Positions 45,574-54,591 of a stretch of DNA of 64,000 bases are shown here, one piece after another. Origin of the DNA: Marinagarivorans cellulosilyticus. Its GTDB lineage: Bacteria; Pseudomonadota; Gammaproteobacteria; Pseudomonadales; Cellvibrionaceae. The stretch lies in the NCBI RefSeq assembly GCF_021655555.1, contig NZ_AP023086.1, forward strand, positions 558,001-622,000. Reading direction: 5' to 3'. The position numbers and the translations under genes are program-made. Under the pieces are notes generated by a model that did no database searches, was not told the origin of the DNA, and saw only the letters and a program-made list of their open reading frames with translations. Position 1 is the first letter of the stretch. Each line of letters opens with the position of its first letter.

Positions 45574-47721
45574 TTACTGGGTACAGGTACCACGCCCCGC
45601 TGAAATTGCGCTCGTGCGGTTGGCTTGTAAAGGGGAGTTAAATGGAACTTGCCCGTCTTTACCTGCGGTGGCACTGGTGTAGTCTACAAGATCTTGGCCT
45701 ACGGCTAAAAAGCCTTCACTCATGAGTTGTTTTGAAATGCTGTTGTAATCGTTAGACATGTCGACGGTGCCGCCGTTGCCGCCGACAAGATCACCTTGGT
45801 AGGCGAGGTCGAGAACACAGTTGTCAGAGGCAAAAATAGCTTTTGAGCCATCGGTTGTAAATCCACCTTCGCTAACAACACCATCAGAGAGGTTGTCATT
45901 AACCCATTCGTTTAAAGAATCCGCGGGATCATTCTTTTCGTTTTGAACAGGCGACAACCCTAAGAAAATATTATCTTGAAAGAGAAGTTGGCCGCCTTTA
46001 CGGATGCTGGCAAAATCTTTCCAATAGTTTACAAACACATTGTTGAACATGTGAGACTTACCGCGACGTAACAAGGGAACGCGTCGTGCAGTGCTGCGCC
46101 CGGCGTCGTAAAAGCTTTCAGACGTTACGAATAAGTTGTTGTGCATGGTGGTTGTGATTTGTTCGTTGATTGTGCGGCTGTCACTCGAGCCATGCAGGGT
46201 AGAACGTTTAACATCAACAATGCGGTTGAATGAAATGGTGATGTTGTAGGCGCCCACTTTTACATCAAATGCAGAGTCGCCCGTAACGCGGAAGGTATTC
46301 TTATGAATCCAAATATCTTTTGACTCGCCGGTTGAGCGAAGCATATCTGGATCTAGGCCATGATCTTCTGTGTGGCCCGCACCCAAGAATTCAAGGTGAG
46401 TAACAATGACACTGTCTGATTTGTAGGTTGATGCACCGCTACTGTCCGCACCGATTTTGAAACCACTAAATAAGAAAGTCGCTTCACTACCGCGGCCATC
46501 GATGGTGGTATGGCCTGCAATCATCGGGTTACGGATAGGCAGGTTTTTGTCGTCTAGGCGATCATTAAAGAAGGTGTCGGCGCAGTTGGCTTCTGAAACG
46601 CCTTTATTGCGGCACCATAACGTGTGATCTAAACACTCTGCTTCAGAGGCGTTATCCAGTGCAGAAAGCACACTCGAGTCTGAACAGTGAAGGCGATACA
46701 TGGCAATTGTGCTACCTGCTTTGAAATCGTCTTTGTCGAGCACGATCCAGTTCGGTGCTTCAGTGCTAATGGCATCAAGGATTTGTTTTTCTGGCAGCAC
46801 GCCTGTGCCTTTTTTGATGACAACAAGGTTGCTGCCGCCATTCGAGTTGTAGCCGCCGCGAGCGTTCTGGCCATAACCTACTGGCTGGCCCAGTGATTCA
46901 GCAAGGCACTTCACGATTTCTTGGTTAGATCCTAGGCTGGACTCATCCCAATTGGTATTGTTGTTAGTTACCAAATCGATACAAGCAGCAGAAAGGTTGT
47001 TATTGTTGCCCAAATCCTCAGGTGGGTAGGGCGCGTCGACCACGAGGCCTGAAGAGCTCTGGCTACCTTCGCTTGAGGTTGTGGCGCTAGAGCTACTTTG
47101 TACTGGCGGTTGGCCAGCACAGTCGACAGTTTGGATGGCATTACCAGAGAGCTTAATGGAATCGACATTCGCAAGGCCCGAAGAGCCTGCTGCAGTCAGC
47201 AATAGCGTGTTGTCACCAGCGCTCACAGAAACTGGGTAAGATTCTTCTTGCCAGTTATCCCATGCACCCGTGTCACCCAGCATATAGTTAGCGCTGGCCT
47301 GACCGTCGATAGATAAAGCGCCGGGACGAGCTGAGCCACCACCGTTAGCGTAGCGAATCGTCGCTGTGATGGTTTGTGCGGTTGAGCTGTTGATTTTCCA
47401 TTGAATCGTGGAGCCTGTGACATTCTCAGTATCCGCGAAGCCAGTGCCGCCGAAGCCCGCATGCTCAGTATCGATGACGCCAACCAAGCCGCAGAAGCCC
47501 GAGGTATTTTCTTCGATGGTAATGGTATTTGGTGTTCCGGCTGCTGATGAGCTGGAAATAGGCATCGATGAAGAGCTTTGAGGGTCTGGCCCTGAACCTA
47601 CTGACGATTGGCTCGATGCTGTGGTTTGAGTTGATGAGCTTGCGGTTGGTGGCTCGCTTGCAACGCAACCCATAAGGCTCGATACAACCAAGCCTACTGC
47701 AGCTGAATAATATTTATTCAT
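45574..47721 (-). CDS. pectate lyase (PL1) lipoprotein with CBM and poly-Ser linkers
   Basis: 715-aa surface-attached pectate lyase that should cleave polygalacturonate by beta-elimination with calcium. The lipobox LMGC anchors it (Cys at residue 19). Poly-Ser linkers at about 28-60 and 208-225 flank a carbohydrate-binding module of the CBM6/35 type (about 68-200: EHAGFGGTGFADTENVTGST, and WDNWQEESYPVSVSAGDN). The PL1 parallel beta-helix fills about 390-650: TTIDGRG, then LDPDMLRSTGESKDIWIHKN, ITISFNRIVDVKRSTLHGSS, and RRVPLLRRGKSHMFNNVFVN. A terminator follows. Such Ser-rich linkers are characteristic of Cellvibrionaceae plant-wall enzymes. Confidence 0.92.
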   Translation of the reverse strand: MNKYYSAAVGLVVSSLMGCVASEPPTASSSTQTTASSQSSVGSGPDPQSSSSMPISSSSAAGTPNTITIEENTSGFCGLVGVIDTEHAGFGGTGFADTENVTGSTIQWKINSSTAQTITATIRYANGGGSARPGALSIDGQASANYMLGDTGAWDNWQEESYPVSVSAGDNTLLLTAAGSSGLANVDSIKLSGNAIQTVDCAGQPPVQSSSSATTSSEGSQSSSGLVVDAPYPPEDLGNNNNLSAACIDLVTNNNTNWDESSLGSNQEIVKCLAESLGQPVGYGQNARGGYNSNGGSNLVVIKKGTGVLPEKQILDAISTEAPNWIVLDKDDFKAGSTIAMYRLHCSDSSVLSALDNASEAECLDHTLWCRNKGVSEANCADTFFNDRLDDKNLPIRNPMIAGHTTIDGRGSEATFLFSGFKIGADSSGASTYKSDSVIVTHLEFLGAGHTEDHGLDPDMLRSTGESKDIWIHKNTFRVTGDSAFDVKVGAYNITISFNRIVDVKRSTLHGSSDSRTINEQITTTMHNNLFVTSESFYDAGRSTARRVPLLRRGKSHMFNNVFVNYWKDFASIRKGGQLLFQDNIFLGLSPVQNEKNDPADSLNEWVNDNLSDGVVSEGGFTTDGSKAIFASDNCVLDLAYQGDLVGGNGGTVDMSNDYNSISKQLMSEGFLAVGQDLVDYTSATAGKDGQVPFNSPLQANRTSAISAGRGTCTQ

Positions 47722-48062
47722 TATTTTCTAACCTATCTGATAAAGGAATTCGGGCACTCTGGTTTGGCACCATGTCACTGCTAGTATTACTAAATCTTTG
47801 CACAATTGGGGTGATCAACCTCTCATAATGGTCAGGCCAATTATCGAATTGATATTATATTGGTCATACACCACGTGAAGGGGTGTTTTTCTACCCAAAT
47901 AGTAAGGTGGCTGACAGGCGGTTTTTGCAGAAGCTTGAGCGAGGGTGTTGTAGGTGTGAACTGTAGAGACAGCGAGGCTTTCCAATAATAGTCAGCGAAT
48001 AAAAGCCTCCTTAGTATTCGACATGAATACCTGAATCCTAAGGTGTAAACGCAGGGCTCGTT

Positions 48063-48182
48063 ATGCCACTTGTTGACCGGAGCTACGATAGTTGGGTTTT
48101 GCAAAAAGAAAAGGTCAAGCGGGAAATTTCGAAGCTGGAAAAAGAAGGCGTGGAAAGTGAATCGTGTGGTGAAGGCAAGTAA
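48063..48182 (+). CDS. small hypothetical ORF, 39 aa
   Basis: A short frame (MPLVDRSYDSWVLQKEKVKR start) with a coding-like, Lys/Glu-rich helical composition and AGGG six bases upstream of its ATG. It lies alone in the 926-bp gap between the pectate lyase and dps. The rest of the gap upstream (47722-48062) shows no gene. It may be a remnant of a larger gene, as the neighbouring pseudogene is. Confidence 0.3.
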   Translation: MPLVDRSYDSWVLQKEKVKREISKLEKEGVESESCGEGK

Positions 48183-48207
48183 TCAAAACAGAGGGTTCGC
48201 ATTCTAA

Positions 48208-48477
48208 ATTTTACGCAATAACTGGGATGAAAGTTATTCCGAGCTAAATCGTATACAGGCTAAATTGGTGTTATCGCCAAAAGGCGGCGAGCCAACACTT
48301 AACTAGCAACAATTAAGCATTCGCCAAGGTGCCGATAGCCGTTTAACAGATTTCTTGTATAAATTGCACTATTTACAATTTATCGATAATGCCTTTGTAA
48401 ATAAAACAATGGCAGTGCTTGCGTTGGTTTCATTAACTGCGCTGAGTATTTTAGGAATTGTTATTTCTTACTCTTGA
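48208..48477 (+). pseudogene. decayed copy of PepSY-type membrane protein C terminus
   Basis: Translated in one frame this gives ...LN-stop-QQLSIRQGADSRLTDFLYKL, then HYLQFIDNAFVNKTMAVLAL and a final membrane helix ending ISYS. It closely matches the last 60 residues of the protein at 33293-33901 (QQLTLRQQGDDSRLISLLYK...). An in-frame TAG at 48304-48306 stands where the intact gene has the Trp of DWQQL. No start codon or ribosome binding site is apparent. Frame-conserved coding sequence upstream to 48208 is unlike the intact gene. This is a pseudogene fragment from an old duplication. Confidence 0.75.
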
Positions 48478-48648
48478 AAATAATCTTAAAACCCTGTTGT
48501 TTGTGGCCTTGCAGCCATTTTAGCGCGCTAATTAACCCAATAAGCTATAGCCGATTTTAAAACTGGCCGTGTATTTGCAATTCCCTTTTTACTACCGGCC
48601 TTTTTAAATTTCTAGTGGTCGGCTATGAACTAATAAAAGGGGTTTATT

Positions 48649-49155
48649 ATGAGTCATTCTGCCGTATTGGATAGTCAGCCAACAGAAAGCGCCATAGACA
48701 TTGGCGTTAACCGTGACGATAGAAAGCAGCTGGCCTATTTACTTTCTGAGTGCCTTGCCAATAGTTATTTGTTGTACCTTAAAACGCAGTCTTTCCATTG
48801 GAATGTGGTTGGGCCTATGTTTTATGGTTTGCACAATCTTACCGAAAAGCAATATCAAGATTTAGCCGATGCCATCGACACTATGGCCGAGCGTATTCGT
48901 GCTATTGGTTTTATGGCGCCGGGTAGTTTTGCGCAGTTTACCCAAATGGCTTCTATACAAGAGGAAGTCGGCACGCCAAATGCGCACGATATGATTGCGC
49001 AGTTGGCCGAAGGCAATGAGATTTGTGCTAAGAAATTACGCATTGCTGCTTTAGCTGCCGATAAAGTCGAAGACGTGAAAACGGCTGACTTGCTCACCGA
49101 GCGCATTGGCCAGCACGAAGAAAATGTATGGATGCTCAAAGCGATGCTGGCTTAA
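48649..49155 (+). CDS. dps: Dps family ferritin-like protein
   Basis: 168-aa ferritin-like protein of the Dps family, which forms 12-mers that oxidise and store iron with hydrogen peroxide and shield DNA in stress. The ferroxidase site at the dimer interface is present: His50 and His62 in the QSFHWNVVGPMFYGLH segment, and Asp77 and Glu81 in ADAIDTMAERI, with acidic Glu66 between. The N terminus (about 1-22) is short and poor in Lys, so DNA binding may be weak. The start ATG 48649 has AAGGGG upstream. It is a single-gene unit convergent with the next gene across 22 bp. Confidence 0.93.
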   Translation: MSHSAVLDSQPTESAIDIGVNRDDRKQLAYLLSECLANSYLLYLKTQSFHWNVVGPMFYGLHNLTEKQYQDLADAIDTMAERIRAIGFMAPGSFAQFTQMASIQEEVGTPNAHDMIAQLAEGNEICAKKLRIAALAADKVEDVKTADLLTERIGQHEENVWMLKAMLA

Positions 49156-49177
49156 CAGGCAACTTTATACCGGTAGG

Positions 49178-49771
49178 TTAGGGCGCATGTTGGGTAATGT
49201 CTGTGACCCATATAATTTCGCAAGCTCCCGCTCCGGTATCGCTGCGTGTCAACGAGCTGCGCCATTGCCATTGTGTGTTGGCGTCGTTTACGGCTACCAG
49301 CAACCCCTCTAGCGTGATAATGCTGCCTTGCTTAACGGCTAACAGCGCAGCGCGAATGCGGTCATCGGCAGGGATCAAATGCATGTTAGCGGCGCTTGTC
49401 GAAATTTCTGCGTGGGGTATAGAGAGCTGATCTGCTTGCCAGCGAAACCAACGCTGGCCTTGGCTGATGGATAAGTGCTGCAGTACATCCTCGTCAGACA
49501 TGCGTTGCCAGCCGAGGGCAAAATCGATAGGGGATAAATCGGCCTCTTTGTCGAGCCAGTAGCGCTCGCGCGAAAGTACTTTGGCGGTAATCTCAAATTC
49601 GGCCAGCGGTGAGATGATGTAATTGCCTTTGTTAAAAGGTTTTGGCGTTTGAATAGCTGTTTGCTTAGGTGGCGCCGGCGCCAATGTGCCAGGCCCCAGA
49701 ATAATGCGGTCTTGCGGCCACTTAAGGTATACCGCAAGTAGTAATAATCCAGCCCAAAACCAACGCGACAT
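49178..49771 (-). CDS. hypothetical protein with N-terminal membrane segment
   Basis: 197-aa protein that I do not recognise. It begins MSRWFWAGLLLLAVYLKW, an uncleaved signal anchor or signal peptide, followed by a Pro-rich linker and a periplasmic mixed domain (YIISPLAEFEITAKVLSRER, then DFALGWQRMSDEDVL, and IIWVTDI at the end). DFALGWQRMSD and the RYW.D.E...SP pattern suggest a conserved small domain seen in other gammaproteobacteria, but no function is known to me. It is transcribed alone, convergent with dps. Confidence 0.7.
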   Translation of the reverse strand: MSRWFWAGLLLLAVYLKWPQDRIILGPGTLAPAPPKQTAIQTPKPFNKGNYIISPLAEFEITAKVLSRERYWLDKEADLSPIDFALGWQRMSDEDVLQHLSISQGQRWFRWQADQLSIPHAEISTSAANMHLIPADDRIRAALLAVKQGSIITLEGLLVAVNDANTQWQWRSSLTRSDTGAGACEIIWVTDITQHAP

Positions 49772-49915
49772 GGGTTGCTCTTATACTTAATTGGAACGTT
49801 GCTAACGGTTAAACGTTAGCGCTGTACTCAGTGTAGCTTAACGGCTTTGATTGTTTTTTGTGCAGTGGGCAGCTTGTGCCTATACTCAAAGGGTACATGG
49901 CATCGGGAGCTTGAA

Positions 49916-50287
49916 ATGAGCAAGGGGCATATATTAGTTGTTGAGGACCATCCTGATAATCAGCAGCTGGTTAGGTGGATTCTTGAAGATGAAGCTTACG
50001 AGGTAACTTGCGCGGGTACAGCGGAAGAAGGGCTGTGTTTGTTGGAGTCTGGCCGCTATGACGCAGTGTTAATGGATATTAGCTTACCGGGGATAGATGG
50101 CCGAGAGGCCACGCGTATTATTCGTACTAACCCCCAGTTTTCGACCCTACCGGTATTTGCGCTGACAGCGCATGGGCTAGAGTCGGAGCAGGCTAGCATT
50201 TTGGCCAGTGGCGTCACAGGTTTGCTGACCAAGCCAATTGATGAGGTAGAGCTAATTGCTTGCCTAGAGGGGGTAGGGCATTCGTAG
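49916..50287 (+). CDS. single-domain response regulator
   Basis: 123-aa CheY-like receiver domain without an output domain. The phosphoacceptor is Asp54 (VLMDISLPG), with the acidic pocket at VVEDH (9-12), Thr84 (ALTAHG) and Lys106 (LLTKPID), so it should be phosphorylated normally. The start is ATG 49916 with GGGAG seven bases upstream; the frame extends further upstream but without family match. No cognate kinase is adjacent; the hybrid kinase at 54.6 kb has its own two receivers and belongs to a similar signalling style. Confidence 0.9.
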   Translation: MSKGHILVVEDHPDNQQLVRWILEDEAYEVTCAGTAEEGLCLLESGRYDAVLMDISLPGIDGREATRIIRTNPQFSTLPVFALTAHGLESEQASILASGVTGLLTKPIDEVELIACLEGVGHS

Positions 50288-50362
50288 CTATTCTTGAGCT
50301 TGCGTGCGTCATTCTATAAATGCCAAGTTAAATAAAAAGCTATTAGGTTAAAAGTTGCTGCT

Positions 50363-50938
50363 CTAAAACGTAAATGCGATGCCGATACTTTGCTGCATAA
50401 GGTTGCCCACAGATAGTTCGCTGTATTGTAGGCGGTAGTACATTTCAAAGGTTTGTCCCATGGGAATGCCAAGCTTTAAGCCTGCAACAGGGCGCGTGCT
50501 GGTTATTTTGATCTCCTCTTCTGCTCCCGAATTCAAAAACATACCTTCAGTAAAATAAAGCCGCGTGTGCTGTATGCCTAGTAATGGCGTAATGGAAAAG
50601 TTTTTGCCCACGCGCCATTCGTAACCTGCGCGAACGAATACTCCATCGTAACTGTAGTGGTCAAAGGTGCCGCCGAATAAGGTATCGGAGCCATGGACAA
50701 AACCAGTTTCGGCAACAAAACCGTTTGCTTCGCGCATTTTGACGTAGGCAGAGCCGCCTAAGGCGTCGCCATCATCGCTGATATAGTCGTTAGCGGTTAG
50801 CCCGCTGTTATTGTCCAGCTTCAGGTTGCTGCGAGTAAGATCAATACCAAAGCCAAAGTCGGCTTCAAAGGCATAGGTAGTGAGAGCCAAGGGAGTTAGT
50901 GTGGCGGCCAAGACAAGGCTAGAGATAAAGCTTTTCAT
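50363..50938 (-). CDS. outer-membrane beta-barrel protein
   Basis: 191-aa exported protein with a signal peptide (MKSFISSLVLAATLTPLALT, cleaved near TYA) and a mature chain of alternating beta-strands ending in the C-terminal Phe signature (IGIAFTF) that directs insertion into the outer membrane. It resembles small eight-stranded barrels of the OmpA/OmpW-like type (GFGIDLTRSNLKLDNN, and FVRAGYEWRVGKNFSITPLL). The substrate or function is not apparent. It is a lone gene divergent from the DUF3301 gene. Confidence 0.75.
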   Translation of the reverse strand: MKSFISSLVLAATLTPLALTTYAFEADFGFGIDLTRSNLKLDNNSGLTANDYISDDGDALGGSAYVKMREANGFVAETGFVHGSDTLFGGTFDHYSYDGVFVRAGYEWRVGKNFSITPLLGIQHTRLYFTEGMFLNSGAEEEIKITSTRPVAGLKLGIPMGQTFEMYYRLQYSELSVGNLMQQSIGIAFTF

Positions 50939-51050
50939 GTTAATCCTTTAAAAGAGTAATGCGTTGATCAGATTATTTTAGTAGGGCTTAATCGAAGCTG
51001 AACAACTCGCGGTATGATGTTGGCCTAATTGTTTAAAGGCAAAATGAAGT

Positions 51051-51368
51051 ATGACGTTGGAACAAATGATACTGATCGTTTTGGTGGGTTTTGGTGTTTG
51101 GATATTTTGGCGCCAGCTGGCTATTCGCGAGCTAGCCCTTAGGCACGCTAATGCGGCTTGTAGTAAGGCCGATGTGCAGTTGTTAGACCAAAGCATAGGC
51201 TTATCTAAACTGCGGCTTTCGAAACTGACTGGCGGCGGCTTGGGCTTGCTACGTGAATACCGCTTTGAATTTACCAGCACCGGCGAGCAACGCTATGTTG
51301 GGCGCATTTTTATGGTTGGACAAACGCTACAGCGGGTTGAAATGGACGCCTTTCGCGAGCCAATTTAG
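51051..51368 (+). CDS. DUF3301 family membrane protein
   Basis: 105-aa protein with one N-terminal membrane helix (MILIVLVGFGVWIFW) and the conserved DUF3301 region: AIRELALRHANAACSKADVQ, then LLDQSIGLSKLRL and YRFEFTSTGEQRYVGRI. This is typical of a small, widely conserved gammaproteobacterial protein of unknown function. It precedes the AsmA-family gene by 139 bp on the same strand. Confidence 0.85.
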   Translation: MTLEQMILIVLVGFGVWIFWRQLAIRELALRHANAACSKADVQLLDQSIGLSKLRLSKLTGGGLGLLREYRFEFTSTGEQRYVGRIFMVGQTLQRVEMDAFREPI

Positions 51369-51507
51369 CCGCTTGGTACAGGCTGAACTTTAAGTTCACT
51401 TAGGGGCCAAATTAACCGGTTTGGTCGGTTGTTGCTGGTGCCCCGTTTTAGGTGCGCAAACGTTAACGCAGGCTTAGGCCCGCCCCATTCATTCAATACT
51501 GATTAAG

Positions 51508-53583
51508 ATGATCGCTATGCGAAAAATTATTATTGGGTTATCCATTGTCATTGCTGTACCTGCAGTTATCGCGGTTGCAGCCGTTGTATTTGTATTAACA
51601 CTGGACCCAAATCGGCTTAAACCCATCATTAAAGATGCTGCAGCAAAGCAAGGTCTGGCGCTTAATTTAGCCGGCGATTTGCAGTGGCGTTTTTACCCTA
51701 ATGTAGGGCTGGAAATTGCCGATGTTGAGGTACGCAATGCCGAGACTCAGCAGTCTTTAGCGCGGTTGGGTTCGGCGGCCATGTCAGTTGCAGTTAAACC
51801 GCTTTTACAGCGCAAGATAGAAGTAAACGGCATTGATGTTGATGGCGTGGCACTTAATTACTGGTTGGGTGGCGATGGCGCGAGCAATTGGCCAGTGTTT
51901 ACAGACCCTTCTGCTGTCGATACCGATGCGCCAGAGGTGGATCAGCAAGCCCCTAGCTTGAATATTTCATCGCTTAAGTTGACTGAGCTTGCCGTCAATT
52001 ACCGAGACGCTAATGGCATTGCTACCGAACTATCGGGTCTCAATATTTATGCGCAGGGTTTTAACCTACAGGGTTACAGTTTTAAAACGCAGGTTAGCGG
52101 CAACCTGAAGTATGCGAATTACCCGCTAATAGCTTTAGATGCCAAAGGTGGCCTGTCGCTTGATTTAGGTGATGAGCGCTTAGTTGTAGAGGCCCTTATG
52201 GCCTCATTAATTGTGGATGGTAAAGATACCGCAATATCGCAAGCCAACGCCAAGCTAAATACTCAGTTAGATGCCGATATCAGCTGGGCAGCGGGGGTGG
52301 ATATAAAGGCTATGGTCAAAGGTGATACGCGCGATATTCGTTCACTGCTGGAGCAGTTAGGGCATGCGCTACCGCCAACACGCAGTGCCGAGGTTTTTAA
52401 AGCATTTGCTCTGGAGACTCAGGTTGTGATGAGCGCTAACAGTGTGGCGCTCAGAGACACGATTGTGAAGCTTGACCAAGCGACGCTAAGTGGCGAGTTA
52501 ATGCTTAAGCACTTTGAACAACCCGAAATTAATGCCAATTTGTCGTTAGATAAAATAGTGGTTGACGCTTACTTGCCCCCGCCTACGACGACGCAAGAGG
52601 CTGCTAAACCAACCGTACCAACGCCCCCAGCGCCTTTACCGCTAGAGCTAATACGCAGTTTGAATGTTACTGCTGCGGTAGATGTTGGAGAGCTTGAGGT
52701 TAGTGGCGTTAAGGCGAATGCAGTCCATGCTTCTGTGGTTGCGAGTAATGGCATAGTTAAGCTGAAACCCTTTGGTTTAATGTTGGCCGGTGGTCAAGTT
52801 GGGGCAGAAATGACCTTTGATGCCCGTAAACCGAGCGCACATTTAGAGGGGCTTGTCACAACAAAAGGCGTGATGGTCGACAACTTATTAGAGCAGCTCG
52901 CGCAGGAGCCTATATTGGCTGGCGCCCTAAACAGCGAGGTTAAGTTTACTTCTGCCGGTACAACGGATGCTGCTTTGGCGAATAATTTGCAGGCAGATAT
53001 CGATGTGGGCTCAACGCATATCAAGCTGACAACGATCAATATTGAAAAACGTTTTTGCGAGGCGGTAGCGCTCTTGAAGGGCAAGGCGGCCAGCGAAAAT
53101 GACTGGCCGGTTTATAGCGAACTCGCTCCGCTTAAGCTCAAGGCCCGCTATATCGATGGCAAGGTTATTTTGGAATCCCTCAGCGCAGAAATCCAAAAGC
53201 TGCAAGCGCAAAGTACGGGCGAGCTTGACATCAAATCGGGTGATTTTCGCTTCCCGCTTGATGTGCGTTTGGCCGAGTTTGCAACTAGCCTTGAGGGCTG
53301 CGTTATCGTTGATGAGAAGTGGCGCCAACGCAGTGTGCCGCTAAGGTGCAAGGGTAACTTGGCGGATATTGGCGCTAAAACGTGTTTGCCGGACGGCCCG
53401 CGCATTACCGAGAAGCTAAAAAACCAAGCCAAAGAAGAGATAAAAGAAGAGCTTGATAAAGCAAAAGACAAAATAAGTGATAAAGCGGAAAAAGAAACGG
53501 ATCGTTTTTTAGAAAAGCATGTCGAAGAAGGCGACGTAGAAAAGTTGAAAGATACTGTTAAAGATTTGTTTAAGCGCAAGTAA
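51508..53583 (+). CDS. AsmA family protein
   Basis: 691-aa envelope protein of the AsmA family, implicated in phospholipid transport and outer-membrane assembly. An N-terminal membrane anchor (about residues 5-32) is followed by DPNRLKPIIKDAAAKQGLAL and LNLAGDLQWRFYPNVGLEI, the family's opening block, then repeated beta-rich segments to about 600 (LNISSLKLTELAVNYRDANG, GGQVGAEMTFDARKP). The last 60 residues are a highly charged Lys/Glu helix. The start ATG 51508 is chosen; ATG 51517 is nearly equivalent. It is a single-gene unit. Confidence 0.85.
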   Translation: MIAMRKIIIGLSIVIAVPAVIAVAAVVFVLTLDPNRLKPIIKDAAAKQGLALNLAGDLQWRFYPNVGLEIADVEVRNAETQQSLARLGSAAMSVAVKPLLQRKIEVNGIDVDGVALNYWLGGDGASNWPVFTDPSAVDTDAPEVDQQAPSLNISSLKLTELAVNYRDANGIATELSGLNIYAQGFNLQGYSFKTQVSGNLKYANYPLIALDAKGGLSLDLGDERLVVEALMASLIVDGKDTAISQANAKLNTQLDADISWAAGVDIKAMVKGDTRDIRSLLEQLGHALPPTRSAEVFKAFALETQVVMSANSVALRDTIVKLDQATLSGELMLKHFEQPEINANLSLDKIVVDAYLPPPTTTQEAAKPTVPTPPAPLPLELIRSLNVTAAVDVGELEVSGVKANAVHASVVASNGIVKLKPFGLMLAGGQVGAEMTFDARKPSAHLEGLVTTKGVMVDNLLEQLAQEPILAGALNSEVKFTSAGTTDAALANNLQADIDVGSTHIKLTTINIEKRFCEAVALLKGKAASENDWPVYSELAPLKLKARYIDGKVILESLSAEIQKLQAQSTGELDIKSGDFRFPLDVRLAEFATSLEGCVIVDEKWRQRSVPLRCKGNLADIGAKTCLPDGPRITEKLKNQAKEEIKEELDKAKDKISDKAEKETDRFLEKHVEEGDVEKLKDTVKDLFKRK

Positions 53584-53907
53584 GCTAATAATTAATTGAC
53601 CTAAAGGGACTATATTTTTATTGGAAATTGGATCTACACTTAGTGTGTATGAACGAATAAATACGCACTAGTGCGCCTGTATTCGGTATAAGTTTAAGTG
53701 CGCGCATAGCGAGTAAGGTCTGGATATTGTCAGTTGGAATATTTCTAATAATAACCAACTTGTTGGCAAAGTGAGCAGCGCGGCGGGTTGTAAATTTAAT
53801 TTCCGCCATTATTGTCATTAAAGTGAAAAAAAGTAATGCAAGACCCTTGCATTTTTAAGCAAAAGGCAACACATTGTTAATGAACCTCAGCAAAAGGACA
53901 GACAAGT
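53584..53907. other. intergenic region upstream of hpf
   Basis: 324 bp without a supported gene. A palindrome ATGCAAG-ACC-CTTGCAT lies near 53837-53853, about 55 bp before hpf, and a shorter GCACTAGTGC near 53665; both are possible regulatory sites. Confidence 0.4.
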
Positions 53908-54204
53908 ATGCAAATTAATCTTTCCGGTCATCATGTTGATATTACAGACGGCATCCGTGAAGCAGTTGATACCAAGTTTACTAAAGTCAGTGGGCATCAC
54001 CCGCAGCTTGGTGAGGTGGCAATTACCGTCACCGTCGACAAAAACGAGCAGAGTGTAGAAGCGAAAGGTCAATACATGGGGGCTCCGGTTGTTGTTCAGT
54101 CATCGGATAAAGATATGTACGCGGCAATAGCGGCAGCGGCGAAAAAGTTCGATTCTGCGCTATCCCATCGCAAGGGCACCACCCAATCGGCGAGGCACGC
54201 ATAG
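53908..54204 (+). CDS. hpf: ribosome hibernation promoting factor, short form
   Basis: 98-aa protein of the HPF/YfiA family, which binds the 30S decoding region and stabilises inactive 100S ribosomes in stationary phase. The sequence starts MQINLSGHHVDITDGIREAV and carries VEAKGQYMGAPVVVQSSDKD and MYAAIAAAAKKFDSALSHRK, the family's core. It is the short form without the C-terminal dimerisation domain. AAAGGA lies upstream of the ATG. The usual rpoN neighbour is absent here. A strong terminator follows. Confidence 0.9.
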   Translation: MQINLSGHHVDITDGIREAVDTKFTKVSGHHPQLGEVAITVTVDKNEQSVEAKGQYMGAPVVVQSSDKDMYAAIAAAAKKFDSALSHRKGTTQSARHA

Positions 54205-54258
54205 CGTAATATTTAAAAAGTGCTCAAGCAGTACTTAAATCGTACTTAAAGCGAATCA

Positions 54259-54296
54259 GCATAAAAAAAGGAAGCCTTGGCTTCCTTTTTTTATGC
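54259..54296 (+). terminator. strong Rho-independent terminator after hpf
   Basis: A perfect 18-bp stem (GGAAGCC/GGCTTCC core with A and T runs) and a two-base loop, ending in a T-run. The remaining 295 bp to the next gene hold no gene that I can see. Confidence 0.92.
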
Positions 54297-54591
54297 ATAA
54301 AGATTATCTCACTAAAGTGTGTATTTTACCGCCACTATAACCATACAAAAAATAGGAGTTTCGTCACCGTAAGCCGCATTTCATCTCCAAGCCAAAGCCT
54401 GTTGTCTACACTGAATAAATGACATAAATGCGTAGAATGACCATGGATTGCCTGCCTTGTTTGCCGATGTGCTCGCTCCCCCTCCTAGACAGTGGGCGTG
54501 CTGGTGCGTGGGTATATCGCGGTGGCGTTAAAGGCGGTTTTGGCGCATTGCGTTATGTAGCCTCCCTCTGCTCCTTTGTCCGGTGCGGTCT

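Noticed and set aside
53011..53328. antisense frames in the AsmA gene
   Set aside because: They overlap a clearly coding frame and have no recognisable domain.
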